Shown here one piece after another: positions 7,958-16,607 of a DNA stretch of 64,000 nt. Made by a program: the position numbers and the translations under genes. Source of the stretch: Qaidamihabitans albus (GTDB lineage Bacteria; Actinomycetota; Actinomycetes; Mycobacteriales; Pseudonocardiaceae); contig NZ_JAEHOB010000017.1 in NCBI RefSeq assembly GCF_016464705.1, positions 1,126 through 65,125 on the forward strand, written 5' to 3'. Below the pieces are notes generated by a model. The model was not told the origin of the DNA, ran no database searches, and saw nothing but the letters and a program-made list of their open reading frames with translations. How positions within the stretch are numbered: position 1 is the stretch's first letter; every line of letters starts with the position of its first letter.

Positions 7958-9685
7958 CTAGCCGCCCTTCGGCAGGAGCGTCCCGGCGAGGCCGCGGTAG
8001 GAGCCGTGCTCGCGCGGGTAGTCGTCGATGCCCTCGCGGTAGCAGTGCACGATGTCGTTGGCGGGGCCGCTGAGCCCTTCGCCGCGGTTCATGCTCTGGC
8101 TCTCGGCGCGGTAGGTCTCGCCCGGCAGGTTGCGGCCGGTGGGCATGCGGATGCCGAATCGTTCGCGGGTCCGGTCCTCGACCTCCCGCGCCAGGTCCTC
8201 GCCGAGGTCGAGCGCGTCGAGCAGGCGGCGCTCGACCTGCCCGGTCAGCAGCGCGCGGGCCTTGTCGTCGTGCCCGGCGCGGAACCAGCGCAGCGCCTGC
8301 CGCTCGACTCGCGGCTGTTCCCTGAGCAGCCGCTGCTCGAACTTCTCGATCTCGGCGGTGACCGGCCGCAGGAATGTGCGCGGGTGCTCGCACGTGTGGT
8401 ACATGAGCCGCTTGAAGGTCCGGGTGGCGTAGCGGGTGGCCTCCAGCGGCGCGTAGTCGGCCGCGACGTGTGAGGAGGCCGCGTCGCTCGTCAGGTAGCG
8501 GTGCTGCTTGTACTCCGGCGGCACGTCCTCGGCGCCGATGTAGACCGGCACGTACGGGGTGGCCACCGCGCCGGTGACCGCGGTCCAGAGGGCGTTCAGC
8601 TCGGGCCGGCCGGCGTTGCCCAGCTGGGCAACGTGACCGTAGCCCGAGCGATCATGCGACCAGCGCGGATCGCGGACGTAGGCGAGCAGATCCGCCAGCG
8701 AGACCGGTCCGAGCTCCGTGCGGAGCTCGGATTCCAGCTCCGACTGGACGTTGTTGCCCCACGGGTGGGTCGGCGTCACCTGCCGGTCGTCGGGCTGCCA
8801 GCCGGCGTAGACCGCCTGCGGGTCGAAGACGTCCTTGCCCTCCGGGGCGAACCAACCTCGTTCGACGGCGAAGTCGACGAAGTTGTCCGAGGCCAGGTAC
8901 TCGCCGGGCCGGTTCTCGTAGTCGAGCGGGAACGGGTTGAGGTAGCCGGGGAAGGACACCCGGACCTCGTCCGGCCCCAGCCGCTCGGCGGCCCAGAGGT
9001 TCTGGCTGCCGCCGTAGTTGACGAAGACCCAGCCCTCGTTCTCGTCGGCGAAGAGGTGCGAGTTGCCGCCGTAGGTGGAGTAGCCGTGCTCGTCGATCAG
9101 CGCGCCGATGATCTCGACGGCCTCGCGGGCGGTCCTGGCCCGCTCCATGGCGATCCGGGCGAGGTCGCTGTAGTTGGGGCCGGTCTGTGGTTTCTCGGTG
9201 AGCTGGAGCAGCCGGTCGCTGGAGGGTGACCACACGTCGCGCGCCGCTACGCCGTGCTCGTTCAGGCCGCCGTTGGTCAGCGGTGCGGGAAAGCCCGCGA
9301 ACTCGGAGTAGTTCGACGTGATGTACCTGCTGGTCCGGCGGGCCTGCGGGATCTCGGTGAGAACGCCCGGGAAGCCGGCCTCCTCGGTTACCCCGACGGT
9401 CGTTGTCGCCCCTTCCGGGAAGTGCCTGCGGGGCACGATCTCCAGCCAGTGACTGGATGGTTCGTGACCGAAGCCGCCGAGCAGGGTCGAGCCGTCCTCC
9501 GTCAGGTTCCTGCCGACGTAGAAGCCGATGCTCTTCGTCAGCTCCTCCTGGCCCTGTGCCACGGGAGCTCCGGCGTGCTCCGCCGTGGTCCGTGCGGTCG
9601 ACGCCGCGCCGGCGGGAAGCAGCAGCAGGAGCGCCGCCATCGCGGCCGGTAACCTCAACCCGGACTTCCGGAACGGTCGAAACAT
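7958..9685 (-). CDS. Secreted C69-family dipeptidase homologue
   Basis: A protein of 575 aa from ATG 9685, which has GGGGG upstream. ATG 9703, six codons earlier, has no ribosome site. A hydrophobic signal sequence (AAMAALLLLLPAG) runs to about residue 30. Peptidase C69/U34 landmarks follow: FYVGRNLTEDGSTL, EPSSHWLEIVPRR, SNYSEFAGFPAPLTNGGLNEHGV and NEGWVFVNYGG. Family members are Ntn-hydrolase-fold dipeptidases with an N-terminal Cys nucleophile. Here the expected position just before the FYVGR block reads Ser (AGC at 9530-9532). The enzyme may use Ser or may be inactive. It would act outside the cell or at the membrane on peptides. It is the first of three minus-strand genes in a row, but no tight coupling is seen. 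Confidence 0.85.
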   Translation of the reverse strand: MFRPFRKSGLRLPAAMAALLLLLPAGAASTARTTAEHAGAPVAQGQEELTKSIGFYVGRNLTEDGSTLLGGFGHEPSSHWLEIVPRRHFPEGATTTVGVTEEAGFPGVLTEIPQARRTSRYITSNYSEFAGFPAPLTNGGLNEHGVAARDVWSPSSDRLLQLTEKPQTGPNYSDLARIAMERARTAREAVEIIGALIDEHGYSTYGGNSHLFADENEGWVFVNYGGSQNLWAAERLGPDEVRVSFPGYLNPFPLDYENRPGEYLASDNFVDFAVERGWFAPEGKDVFDPQAVYAGWQPDDRQVTPTHPWGNNVQSELESELRTELGPVSLADLLAYVRDPRWSHDRSGYGHVAQLGNAGRPELNALWTAVTGAVATPYVPVYIGAEDVPPEYKQHRYLTSDAASSHVAADYAPLEATRYATRTFKRLMYHTCEHPRTFLRPVTAEIEKFEQRLLREQPRVERQALRWFRAGHDDKARALLTGQVERRLLDALDLGEDLAREVEDRTRERFGIRMPTGRNLPGETYRAESQSMNRGEGLSGPANDIVHCYREGIDDYPREHGSYRGLAGTLLPKGG

Positions 9686-9766
9686 GCCGAATACCCCCGT
9701 CATCAGCCGAAACGAACCCGACGGAACGTACTAGCGGGCAAAACCACCGGTCAAGCGGGGAGCGGA

Positions 9767-10963
9767 TCAGGCCACCCTGGCCCGCATCGGGAGCGATTCC
9801 CAGGCACGCAGGGTGTTGTTGTGGTGCCGGCGGGGCGGGCCGGTGAGCTCGAAGCGGGTGACGCGGTGGGCGAGCGCGGTGAGCAGTGCCTCGGCTTCCA
9901 GGCGCGCGACGTGCTGGCCCACGCACTGGTGCAGGCCCATGCCGAAGCCCACCTGTCCCGAGGGATCACGGTCGAGGTCGAACTCGTCGGGCCGGTCCCA
10001 GCGGCGGGGATCGCGGTTGGCGGCGCCGAGGAACATGAGGATCTTGCCTCCCCCGGGGATGGTGGTCCCGCCGATCCGGGTGTCGGTGGTCGCGGTGCGG
10101 AAGAACGTCTGGACGGGGGACTGCCAGCGCACCGCCTCGTCGAACGCGGCCCGGGTGAGCGCGGGCCGCTCGCGCAGTCGCTGCCACTGGCCCGGGTTGG
10201 TGGCGAACGCGTAGAGCACCGCGGCAAGGCCGTGCACCGTGGTGTCGACACCGGCGGTGAGCAGGGAGCGGACCACGAGCGGGGCCTGGTCGGGAGTGAT
10301 GTCGCCACGGTCGGCGGCGGCCCAGATCCGTGCGCCGAAGCCGTCGGCGGCGAGCGCTTCCCTGGCGCACTGCCGGTCGACCCAGCGCGACAGGCGCGGC
10401 ACGTCCGGGGCGGCGCGGTTGACGAGGTCGTTGCCCGGCCCGAACGCGTTGAACGCGAAGTCGCCGTAGGGCAGCAGGTTCTCCCGCCCCTCCCGGCCGA
10501 TGCCGACCGCATCGGGGAAGACCCGCAGCGGGAACGCCTCGGCGAGGGCGGGTACCGCGTCGAACTCCGGCTCGGCCAGCACCCGGCCGACGAGCTCGTC
10601 GGCCACCGCGAACCACTGCTCCCGCAGCCGTCGCAGGGCCCGGGGGCCGAGGATGCCGCTCAGTACCCGCCGCGGGGCGTCGTGGTGCGGCGGGTCCGCC
10701 TCCAGCAGCAGGCTCGGCGCCCGCCACGGCCGTTCGTAGCGGAAGTTGCTCAGCCCCACCCCGGCCGCGGACTGGAAGTCCTGCCAGTCGACCAGGGCCG
10801 CGCGTACGTGTTTGTAGCGCGCCACCGCGTAGACGCCGTACCGGGTCAGGTACACCACCGGTCCGGCTTCGCGGAGGGTGGCGTGCAGCTCCGCCGGATC
10901 CTCCAGGGCCTCGGGCCCGAACGGGTCGGTGTCGTCTGTGGGCAGCGCGAGGGTTTCGGTCAT
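9767..10963 (-). CDS. Cytochrome P450
   Basis: A soluble bacterial P450 of 398 aa from ATG 10963. Visible landmarks are the I-helix AGVDTT, the K-helix EAVR (ExxR), and the heme loop FGMGLHQCVGQHVARLEAE, whose Cys ligates heme iron. It lies 14 nt downstream of a flavin/2Fe-2S reductase gene on the same strand, which almost certainly supplies its electrons. The sequence resembles P450s that hydroxylate or O-demethylate small aromatic or terpenoid molecules, but the substrate cannot be read from sequence. Confidence 0.95.
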   Translation of the reverse strand: MTETLALPTDDTDPFGPEALEDPAELHATLREAGPVVYLTRYGVYAVARYKHVRAALVDWQDFQSAAGVGLSNFRYERPWRAPSLLLEADPPHHDAPRRVLSGILGPRALRRLREQWFAVADELVGRVLAEPEFDAVPALAEAFPLRVFPDAVGIGREGRENLLPYGDFAFNAFGPGNDLVNRAAPDVPRLSRWVDRQCAREALAADGFGARIWAAADRGDITPDQAPLVVRSLLTAGVDTTVHGLAAVLYAFATNPGQWQRLRERPALTRAAFDEAVRWQSPVQTFFRTATTDTRIGGTTIPGGGKILMFLGAANRDPRRWDRPDEFDLDRDPSGQVGFGMGLHQCVGQHVARLEAEALLTALAHRVTRFELTGPPRRHHNNTLRAWESLPMRARVA

Positions 10964-10977
10964 GGCCGGCTCCTGGT

Positions 10978-11925
10978 TCACAGGTCGAGAACGAGACGAT
11001 CGGTGCGGGAGCGGGAGACGCAGGGGAACATGCAGTCGTTCGCCGCCCGTTCGTGGTCGGTGAGGATCGAGTCGCGGTGATCGGGGTCGCCGTCCAGGAC
11101 GGTGGTCTCGCACGTGCCGCAGGTTCCCTGGCGGCACGACGAGAGCACATCGGCGCCCGCTCGCCGCACGGCGTCGAGCACCGACCTGTCCGGGCCGACC
11201 GTCACCGTGCCGCCGGAGCGGCGCAGCTCGACGTCGAACGGCTCCTCCCTGGCAGGCGCGTCCTGGGCCCCGGCGGTGAACCGCTCGGTGCGCAGCGCGT
11301 GCGCGGGCCAGCTCCGGAAGGCGGCCTGCACGGCGGCCAGCAGGGGTGGCGGCCCGCAGCAGTAGACCCTCACGCCGGGTCGCGGGGTCCCGAGCCAGGC
11401 GGGCACGTCGAGCAGGCCGGACTCGTCCTCGGGCCGCAGGTGCACGCGCCCGCCGTAACCGGCCAGCCGCTCCCGGAAAGCCATCGAAGCCCGGCGACGA
11501 CCGCCGTAGAGCAGGTTCCATTCGGCGCCGAGGAGGTCGGCCTGGTGGATCATCGGCAGCAACGGCGTGATGCCGATGCCGCCCGCGATGAACAGGTACC
11601 CCGCGGAAGGCACGAGGGGAAAGTTGTTCCGTGGCCCGCCAACGCCGACCAGGTCGCCGGGCCGCAGCACGTCGTGGACGTAGGCCGAGCCACCACGCCC
11701 GTGTGGTTCGCGCAGAACGCCGATGCGGTAGACGCGGGTGTCCCAGCGGTCGCCGCACAGGGAGAACTGGCGGGTCATCCCGTTCGGCAGGACGACGTCG
11801 ATATGCGCACCGGGAGTCCAGTCCGGCAGCCGTGCGCCGCCAGGGTCGGCGAGGGTCAGCGCCACCACGCCCTCGGCGATCTCGTCCTTGGCGGCGACCG
11901 TCAAGGTCGCCACGTTCGCGCTCAC
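10978..11925 (-). CDS. VanB/phthalate-dioxygenase-reductase-type ferredoxin reductase
   Basis: A protein of 315 aa from GTG 11925, with a strong GAGGAGG 6 nt upstream. A flavin-binding ferredoxin-reductase barrel comes first (RQFSLCGD). The NAD-binding half follows (FIAGGIGITPLLPM, VYCCGPPPLL). A C-terminal plant-type 2Fe-2S domain closes the protein (SCRQGTCGTCETTV plus a distal Cys in FPCVSR). This order is that of phthalate dioxygenase reductase and vanillate demethylase reductase. It is followed after 14 nt by the P450 gene, so the pair forms a two-component monooxygenase: NADH to flavin to 2Fe-2S to heme. Confidence 0.93.
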   Translation of the reverse strand: MSANVATLTVAAKDEIAEGVVALTLADPGGARLPDWTPGAHIDVVLPNGMTRQFSLCGDRWDTRVYRIGVLREPHGRGGSAYVHDVLRPGDLVGVGGPRNNFPLVPSAGYLFIAGGIGITPLLPMIHQADLLGAEWNLLYGGRRRASMAFRERLAGYGGRVHLRPEDESGLLDVPAWLGTPRPGVRVYCCGPPPLLAAVQAAFRSWPAHALRTERFTAGAQDAPAREEPFDVELRRSGGTVTVGPDRSVLDAVRRAGADVLSSCRQGTCGTCETTVLDGDPDHRDSILTDHERAANDCMFPCVSRSRTDRLVLDL

Positions 11926-12049
11926 CTGCCGCCTCCTCGTGTCGGTTGCGGCAAGAATGCGGGCCCGGTCGGCGCGGCCGCGACCACGTTCCCGCTGAAT
12001 GAGAGCCGGGCGGGGACATCTCGGCCGGGATCTGGCAGGGTCGGGCCTG

Positions 12050-12862
12050 ATGGTCCGACAGCGAGGCGCGGCGGGGACGGTTCTCGTCACCGGTGCGTCG
12101 TCAGGGATCGGCGAGCTGACCGCGCGGGCTTTCGCCGCGCACGGCTGGCGGGTCTTCGGCACGAGCCGGCGCGAGCGGCCGGATGCGGCCGGGGTGGAGA
12201 TGCTGCGGCTCGACGTGCGCTCGGACGAGTCGGCGCGGCAGTGTGTGGCGGAGGTGCTGGAGCGGGCCGGCGGCATCGACGTCCTGGTCAACAACGCCGG
12301 GACGATGCACGAGGGGCTCGCCGAGGAGACGTCGATCGCGCAGGCGGAGTCGGTGTTCGCGGCCAACTTCTTCGGGACCGCACGGATGGTCAACGCGGTA
12401 CTGCCGGAGATGCGCCGGGCGCGGCGGGGGCGGATCGTCAACATCGGCTCGCTGGCGGCGTGGGTCGGCGAGCCCGGCGAGGGCTTCTACGCCGCGTCGA
12501 AGGCCGCGCTGGCCCGCTACACCGAGGCGCTGCGGCACGAGGTCCGGCACCTCGGCATCCAGGTCTGCCTGGTGGAGCCCGGTGCGTTCACCACCGGAGT
12601 GCTCGACGCCGCGACGTCCGCGGAGCGGGTGATCGCCGACTACGACGGCCCGCGCGAGTCCGCCCGGCGCACGCTGCACGAGGTGCTGCGCCGCGGCGAC
12701 GACCCGCGGAAGGTGGCGGCGCTCGTAGTGAAGGTGGCCGGTGCGCGCTCGCCACTGTTCCGGTACGGAGCGGGCCGCGACGGCCGCTGGGTCCCGCTCC
12801 TGCGGACACTGCTTCCGCAGCGGCTCTTCGACCACCTCCTGCGCCGCAGCTTCGGGCTCTGA
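12050..12862 (+). CDS. Short-chain dehydrogenase/reductase
   Basis: A classical SDR of 270 aa. ATG 12050 is preferred over ATG 11999, which lies outside the Rossmann homology; the ribosome site is weak in either case. It has the cofactor loop TGASSGIG, the NNAG motif and the catalytic YAASK with an upstream Ser (NIGSLAAW). It is divergent from the reductase/P450 pair across about 125 nt, so it could further oxidise or reduce the P450 product, which is an inference from position only. Confidence 0.9.
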   Translation: MVRQRGAAGTVLVTGASSGIGELTARAFAAHGWRVFGTSRRERPDAAGVEMLRLDVRSDESARQCVAEVLERAGGIDVLVNNAGTMHEGLAEETSIAQAESVFAANFFGTARMVNAVLPEMRRARRGRIVNIGSLAAWVGEPGEGFYAASKAALARYTEALRHEVRHLGIQVCLVEPGAFTTGVLDAATSAERVIADYDGPRESARRTLHEVLRRGDDPRKVAALVVKVAGARSPLFRYGAGRDGRWVPLLRTLLPQRLFDHLLRRSFGL

Positions 12863-12889
12863 CGATCGTCCACTGCAGACTGGCCCTGC

Positions 12890-14239
12890 TCACGTTCTGA
12901 TCGTCATGGCCCTTTCGCGAAGACCGCGCGCGACGCTGTTGTTCTGGAACGGCCGGGTGTGGGCCCGGAGCAGGTCGAGTGCTCGCTCCGCGCGCCGGGA
13001 CTCCAGCGGCGAGTAGTGGTCGAGGAACTCGTGCCAGGTGGCGCAGGCCTGTTCGAGCCGTCCCTCGGCCAGCTGAAGCTCCGCCAGCCGGGCCAGGCTG
13101 ATGGCGTGGGTACGGCGTTCGCTGCGTGACCGGTTCCTGATGGAGACCCCGAGCGCACGGATCGCCGCGCCCCGGTCGCCGAGACAGTTGGCGGCGGCAG
13201 CGCTCTGGTAGGCCAGCGAGGCCGCGTGGCTCGTGCCGCCGGGAGAGCTGCCGCCGTCGGCACGGGCGAGCTGCGCCTCGGCCCTGCCGAGCGCCGCGAG
13301 CGAGGCGCGGCGGTTGCCCACCGCCGCCTGGGCGACACCGACCTGGCCGAGCAGGAATGCGCGCGCGTGGGGAGGTACGTGGCCGGACGCGGTCCGCACC
13401 GCGGACTCGGCCAGTGCCACGGCTTCGCCGCCGTGCCCCAGCAGGCGGGCCTGTGCGCTCAGCCCGCGCAGGGCCATCGCGTAGGTGCATCGGTCGCCGC
13501 CCTCCGCGGCGAGCCGTAGCGTTGTCAGGTAGTACTGCTGGGCGACGCTGTGCGACTCGTCGTCGAAGCACATGAAGCCGCACAGATAGCTCAGCCGTGC
13601 CGCGGTGCTGAGCAGCTCTCTGCGTACGGCCGACCTCCCGTCCGCGCGCAGCCACGGAGCGATCGTGCAGGCGAGGTAGCCGGCCAGCGCGCTCCGGGCA
13701 TGGCCGCCCCCGAAGTTGAGGTCCGCGCCGGAGAACACGTGGAGCATGGCCGTCGCCGAGGTGATCTCCGTGCTGCCCACTCGGGTAGTCGTGCGGCCCT
13801 TCGGCTCCTCGGCCGGGATCATGCCGGCGAGCGCCGTCCAGCTCGGCGCGGACAGTGCCGCGATGCTGTACGCGGGAGCGACCGGACTTTGCGACGGACC
13901 GGCGGCTCGATACGCCTCGACCAGCCGGTCCGGGGCCGCCGTGGCCCACCACGGCCTCCGGCCGATGCGCGCGGTCGATTCCGGGGCCCCCAAGCCGATC
14001 TCTTCGATCGTGACGCGGCGCCCCAGCCTGCGCGAAAGGCTCTCGGCGATGAGCTCGGGAACAGGTGACCGGGGCCGGACGCCGGAAAGCCACTGCGCGA
14101 CCGACGCACGCTGGTACGTGAGGTCGAGACCGGACTCCGCGCCGATCCGGTTGACCATGCGCGCGAGTGCCGGGCCGTTCAGTCCGGCCCTGCCGAGCAG
14201 CGACCTGAGTCGATGGTTCGGCACCCGCTGTGCTCGCAT
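12890..14239 (-). CDS. HTH/TPR transcriptional regulator
   Basis: A protein of 449 aa from ATG 14239, with GGAGGAG 5 nt upstream. Residues 1-80 form an XRE-like helix-turn-helix region (LTYQRASVAQWLSGVRPRSPVPELIAESL cut short here). The remainder is Ala/Leu/Arg-rich with repeated A-x2-Y/L-L-x3-A helical pairs typical of tetratricopeptide repeats. Actinomycetes have many such regulators, often tied to secondary metabolism or development. It converges on the SDR gene (27-nt gap). Palindromes directly upstream (see 14240-14659) may be autoregulatory sites. Confidence 0.75.
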   Translation of the reverse strand: MRAQRVPNHRLRSLLGRAGLNGPALARMVNRIGAESGLDLTYQRASVAQWLSGVRPRSPVPELIAESLSRRLGRRVTIEEIGLGAPESTARIGRRPWWATAAPDRLVEAYRAAGPSQSPVAPAYSIAALSAPSWTALAGMIPAEEPKGRTTTRVGSTEITSATAMLHVFSGADLNFGGGHARSALAGYLACTIAPWLRADGRSAVRRELLSTAARLSYLCGFMCFDDESHSVAQQYYLTTLRLAAEGGDRCTYAMALRGLSAQARLLGHGGEAVALAESAVRTASGHVPPHARAFLLGQVGVAQAAVGNRRASLAALGRAEAQLARADGGSSPGGTSHAASLAYQSAAAANCLGDRGAAIRALGVSIRNRSRSERRTHAISLARLAELQLAEGRLEQACATWHEFLDHYSPLESRRAERALDLLRAHTRPFQNNSVARGLRERAMTIRT

Positions 14240-14659
14240 CGGTCTCCTCCGGCAGAAGCCCGCTCGATTCTCGGCCGAGGTGGCCGGATGGCGGGGCGAC
14301 CGGCTGAAATCGCCCTTACCCGCGGTAAAACGCAGCTGGGAATGCGTTTCGTTCGTGAATACCGCCGATATCGGTCAGGCCTGGTCACGTAGCCACCAGT
14401 CCGGATCTTCCCCGTGGGTGGTGGGCCTTCCATTGCGCTGCACAATGCCTGCCGCTCGAAAGGTGGCTGATTTCGGCAAGGTGGCCCCCTCTGTCGGTAG
14501 TTCGGCGCGGTAATCCTCACATTACGCGCGGGGCCCGTAATTCCGTAGCGCCTGTTGAGGTGATCGGGCCTGCACGGACAGTATTTCGGGTACGCAGGTC
14601 CGGTGACCAGGCGCGGAATTGTCGCGCGCCGCCGGTTCCAGGCCGCACCCGGCGGCGGG
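14240..14659. promoter_or_regulatory. Palindrome-rich upstream region of the HTH/TPR regulator
   Basis: 420 nt with no gene. Three dyads are visible: TTACC-CGC-GGTAA at 14316-14328, CCGATATCGG at 14365-14374, and ATTG-N7-CAAT at 14432-14446. The last matches the box at 42140-42154 in 14 of 15 positions. The first two sit 77-135 nt upstream of the regulator start codon and suit repressor or autoregulator binding. Confidence 0.5.
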
Positions 14660-14959
14660 TCACGAGGTCCGCCGGTGCCTGCGGACGGGACCGGCGCGCA
14701 GGTCCGGCCCCGGTGCGGGCTCGTGGCGCCGGACCGGAATCCGGACGCTCGTGCCGGGCTCGGTGCTCTCGGTACGGCGGGCGTCGCGCAACGTCCGGTA
14801 CGCCTCGACCACGGCGGCCAGCCGCTCCTGACCACCGGGGCTGACGTCCGGATGGAGCTGCCGGACGAGGCGCCGGTACGAGGCGGTGATCTCCGCGCCG
14901 GTCGCCTCGCGGTGCACACCGAGCACCGCATACGGATCATCGGGACGTGGTCGCGCCAT
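14660..14959 (-). CDS. Small J-domain protein
   Basis: A protein of 99 aa. Residues 1-65 are a J domain: DPYAVLGV opens helix I, RRLVRQLHPDV holds the essential HPD tripeptide, and AYRTLRD closes it. The Arg/Pro-rich tail lacks the Gly/Phe, zinc-finger and substrate-binding regions of DnaJ, so it is a minimal Hsp70 co-chaperone that would stimulate DnaK ATPase. It starts 6 nt after the preceding minus-strand gene and is the last gene of the Hsp20 operon. Confidence 0.85.
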   Translation of the reverse strand: MARPRPDDPYAVLGVHREATGAEITASYRRLVRQLHPDVSPGGQERLAAVVEAYRTLRDARRTESTEPGTSVRIPVRRHEPAPGPDLRAGPVRRHRRTS

Positions 14960-14965
14960 GGCGGC

Positions 14966-15430
14966 TCACCTCTCCGCGGTACCGGCGGGCGGGGCGCCGT
15001 GCCGCTGCTCGGCCACCTCGACCGGATCGGCGTCGAGCACGTCGTGAAACCCGTGCCCGAGTGGGGTGCCGATGTCCACCGGCCCGGCGCTCGCACGTGG
15101 CACGGAGATACCGCGCAGATCTTCCAGTGCCGGGTCGAGCAGCCGTAGCCCGGTGGTCAGGCAGCCGTGCGCCGCACGCAGGTCGGCCACGACCTCGCGG
15201 GTCGCGTCGGCCTGTCCGTCGGCGGCCGGAACGGCCGAGGGGACGCGCTCGATCAGCGTGCCGACCAGGTCGGCGAGCGCGCTCGCCACGTGGTGCACAC
15301 CGGCGACCGCGGCGTGCAGCGCCGCGGTGCCGGTGAGCCCCGAGGTGATCTCCTGTTCGGCGCGCTCGACGAGGTGCTCGGCCCCGGCGAGCTTGTCTCG
15401 CAGCGACATGCCGTCGTTCCTCGTGCTCAT
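14966..15430 (-). CDS. Unknown protein of the Hsp20 operon
   Basis: A protein of 154 aa with no family I recognise. The composition is Ala/Leu/Val-rich with strong helical propensity. Residues 10-110 alternate as long amphipathic helices (AALHAAVAGVHHVASALADLV) and contain no Cys or catalytic-looking motif. It lies between hsp20 (57 nt upstream) and the J-domain gene (6 nt downstream) on the same strand, so it probably belongs to the same stress transcript. A small scaffold or granule-associated role is a guess. Confidence 0.7.
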   Translation of the reverse strand: MSTRNDGMSLRDKLAGAEHLVERAEQEITSGLTGTAALHAAVAGVHHVASALADLVGTLIERVPSAVPAADGQADATREVVADLRAAHGCLTTGLRLLDPALEDLRGISVPRASAGPVDIGTPLGHGFHDVLDADPVEVAEQRHGAPPAGTAER

Positions 15431-15487
15431 CTCGTCACCTCCCTCCTTCCACGACCTGCCGCTGCGACGCCGCCCGTACTTCGTCGG

Positions 15488-15919
15488 CTACTGATTGATC
15501 TTCTTCGGCTCCGAGCCGCCGGAGACGGCGATCTTGCGGGGCTTCGCCTGCTCGGCGACCCGGATGCGCAGGGTGAGCACCCCGGCGTCGTACTGCGCGG
15601 CGATGTTCTCGGTGTCCAGGGTCTCGCCGAGGAACAACTGCCTGCTGAACACGCCGCGCGGACGCTCGGCGACGTGGAGATCGACGTCCTCGCCGTACTC
15701 GGGTTTGCGCTCGGCCCGGACCGTCAGGACGTTGCGCTCGACGTCGAGGTCGATCGACTCCGGTGAGACACCGGGCAGGTCGAAGTGCACCACGTACTCG
15801 TCACCGGACCGGTAGGAGTCCATCGGCATCGCCGCGGGCCTTGAGCGAGTGCCGTTGGCGCCGAGGAGCTGCTGGCTCAGCCGATCCAGCTCGCGAAACG
15901 GGTCGGTGCGCATGAGCAT
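15488..15919 (-). CDS. Hsp20-family small heat-shock protein
   Basis: A protein of 143 aa from ATG 15919 (AGGAGG 8 nt upstream); GTG 15925 is the alternative and is too close to the ribosome site. The N-terminus [18 protein letters not shown] is the usual Hsp18 start. The alpha-crystallin domain follows, with [27 protein letters not shown] and the C-terminal A-GVL-L motif (DAGVLTLRI). It is an ATP-independent holdase that forms oligomers. It leads a run of co-directional genes ending in a J-domain protein, consistent with hand-over to the DnaK system. Confidence 0.93.
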   Translation of the reverse strand: MLMRTDPFRELDRLSQQLLGANGTRSRPAAMPMDSYRSGDEYVVHFDLPGVSPESIDLDVERNVLTVRAERKPEYGEDVDLHVAERPRGVFSRQLFLGETLDTENIAAQYDAGVLTLRIRVAEQAKPRKIAVSGGSEPKKINQ

Positions 15920-15949
15920 CGCCACTGCCTCCTTCCTCTGCTCGTGCGG

Positions 15950-16246
15950 TCACTCCCGGTGAGACTGCGTGTCGAGCAGAGCAGGCGGGGACCGCTGGCG
16001 CGGCCAGTGCTCACGGGCCGCGGCCGTGCGGGCGCCGCGGGCCCGGCCCGGTTCCGCTCCGGTTCGCCGGAGCCGGGGAGCACGCGAGGTCGCCGTGCTC
16101 GCGGGAGGGAGTGGCACCTGCGCGTGAGTGGCGCACTGCCCGAAGTTGGCGGCGACGATCGCGTCGAACTCCGCGTGCACCCACTCGTCGTCCGCGCAGA
16201 GCAGGTCCGCGAAGCGTTCGTCCGTACGTCCGGTGTCCTGGCGCAT
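15950..16246 (-). CDS. Small unknown protein, first gene of the stress operon
   Basis: A protein of 98 aa with a GGGGTGA ribosome site. Residues 10-36 (FADLLCADDEWVHAEFDAIV) resemble the conserved core of short actinobacterial proteins of unknown function. The tail is Arg/Pro/Ala-rich and probably disordered. It lies about 50 nt from the predicted start site of the promoter at 16304-16332 and 24-30 nt before hsp20, so it is probably the leading gene of the transcript. No function is assigned. Confidence 0.6.
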   Translation of the reverse strand: MRQDTGRTDERFADLLCADDEWVHAEFDAIVAANFGQCATHAQVPLPPASTATSRAPRLRRTGAEPGRARGARTAAAREHWPRQRSPPALLDTQSHRE

Positions 16247-16303
16247 CCGCGATCACCCCGGCATGGTCTCCAACTACTACCAGGTACTCACGGCTATACA
16301 TTT

Positions 16304-16332
16304 CTTATATCCAGCACGTGAGCTTATGTCAA
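16304..16332 (-). promoter_or_regulatory. Near-consensus promoter of the Hsp20 operon
   Basis: Read on the minus strand: TTGACA (16332-16327), 17-nt spacer, TATAAG (16309-16304). This is the closest match to a vegetative -35/-10 pair in the window and lies in an unusually A/T-rich patch. I do not see an HspR-type HAIR palindrome or a CIRCE element near it. Confidence 0.8.
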
Positions 16333-16607
16333 GTAGCAGGATCAGGCGGCGCTTCCGAGTGGGCGGGTCGTCGTGTCCGCCGGCCTCCGGGAAGAGACAT
16401 GCGGCCGTGCCGGTCCGCGCCGCGTGCACAGTGAGGCCGAAAAAGCCGGCAGGGAATACCGGGAAGCACCCGCGGATGTTAAATATTCGAAGACGTTAAA
16501 CGTGCACGGTCTTTCCGTGCGTTATTTCCGGATGTGGCTGGCCCGCGTTGAAGTCGTTGAGCTAACCTCGGCGCGTTTCCCGCGGCCAACACGAATGGAA
16601 GCCGACA

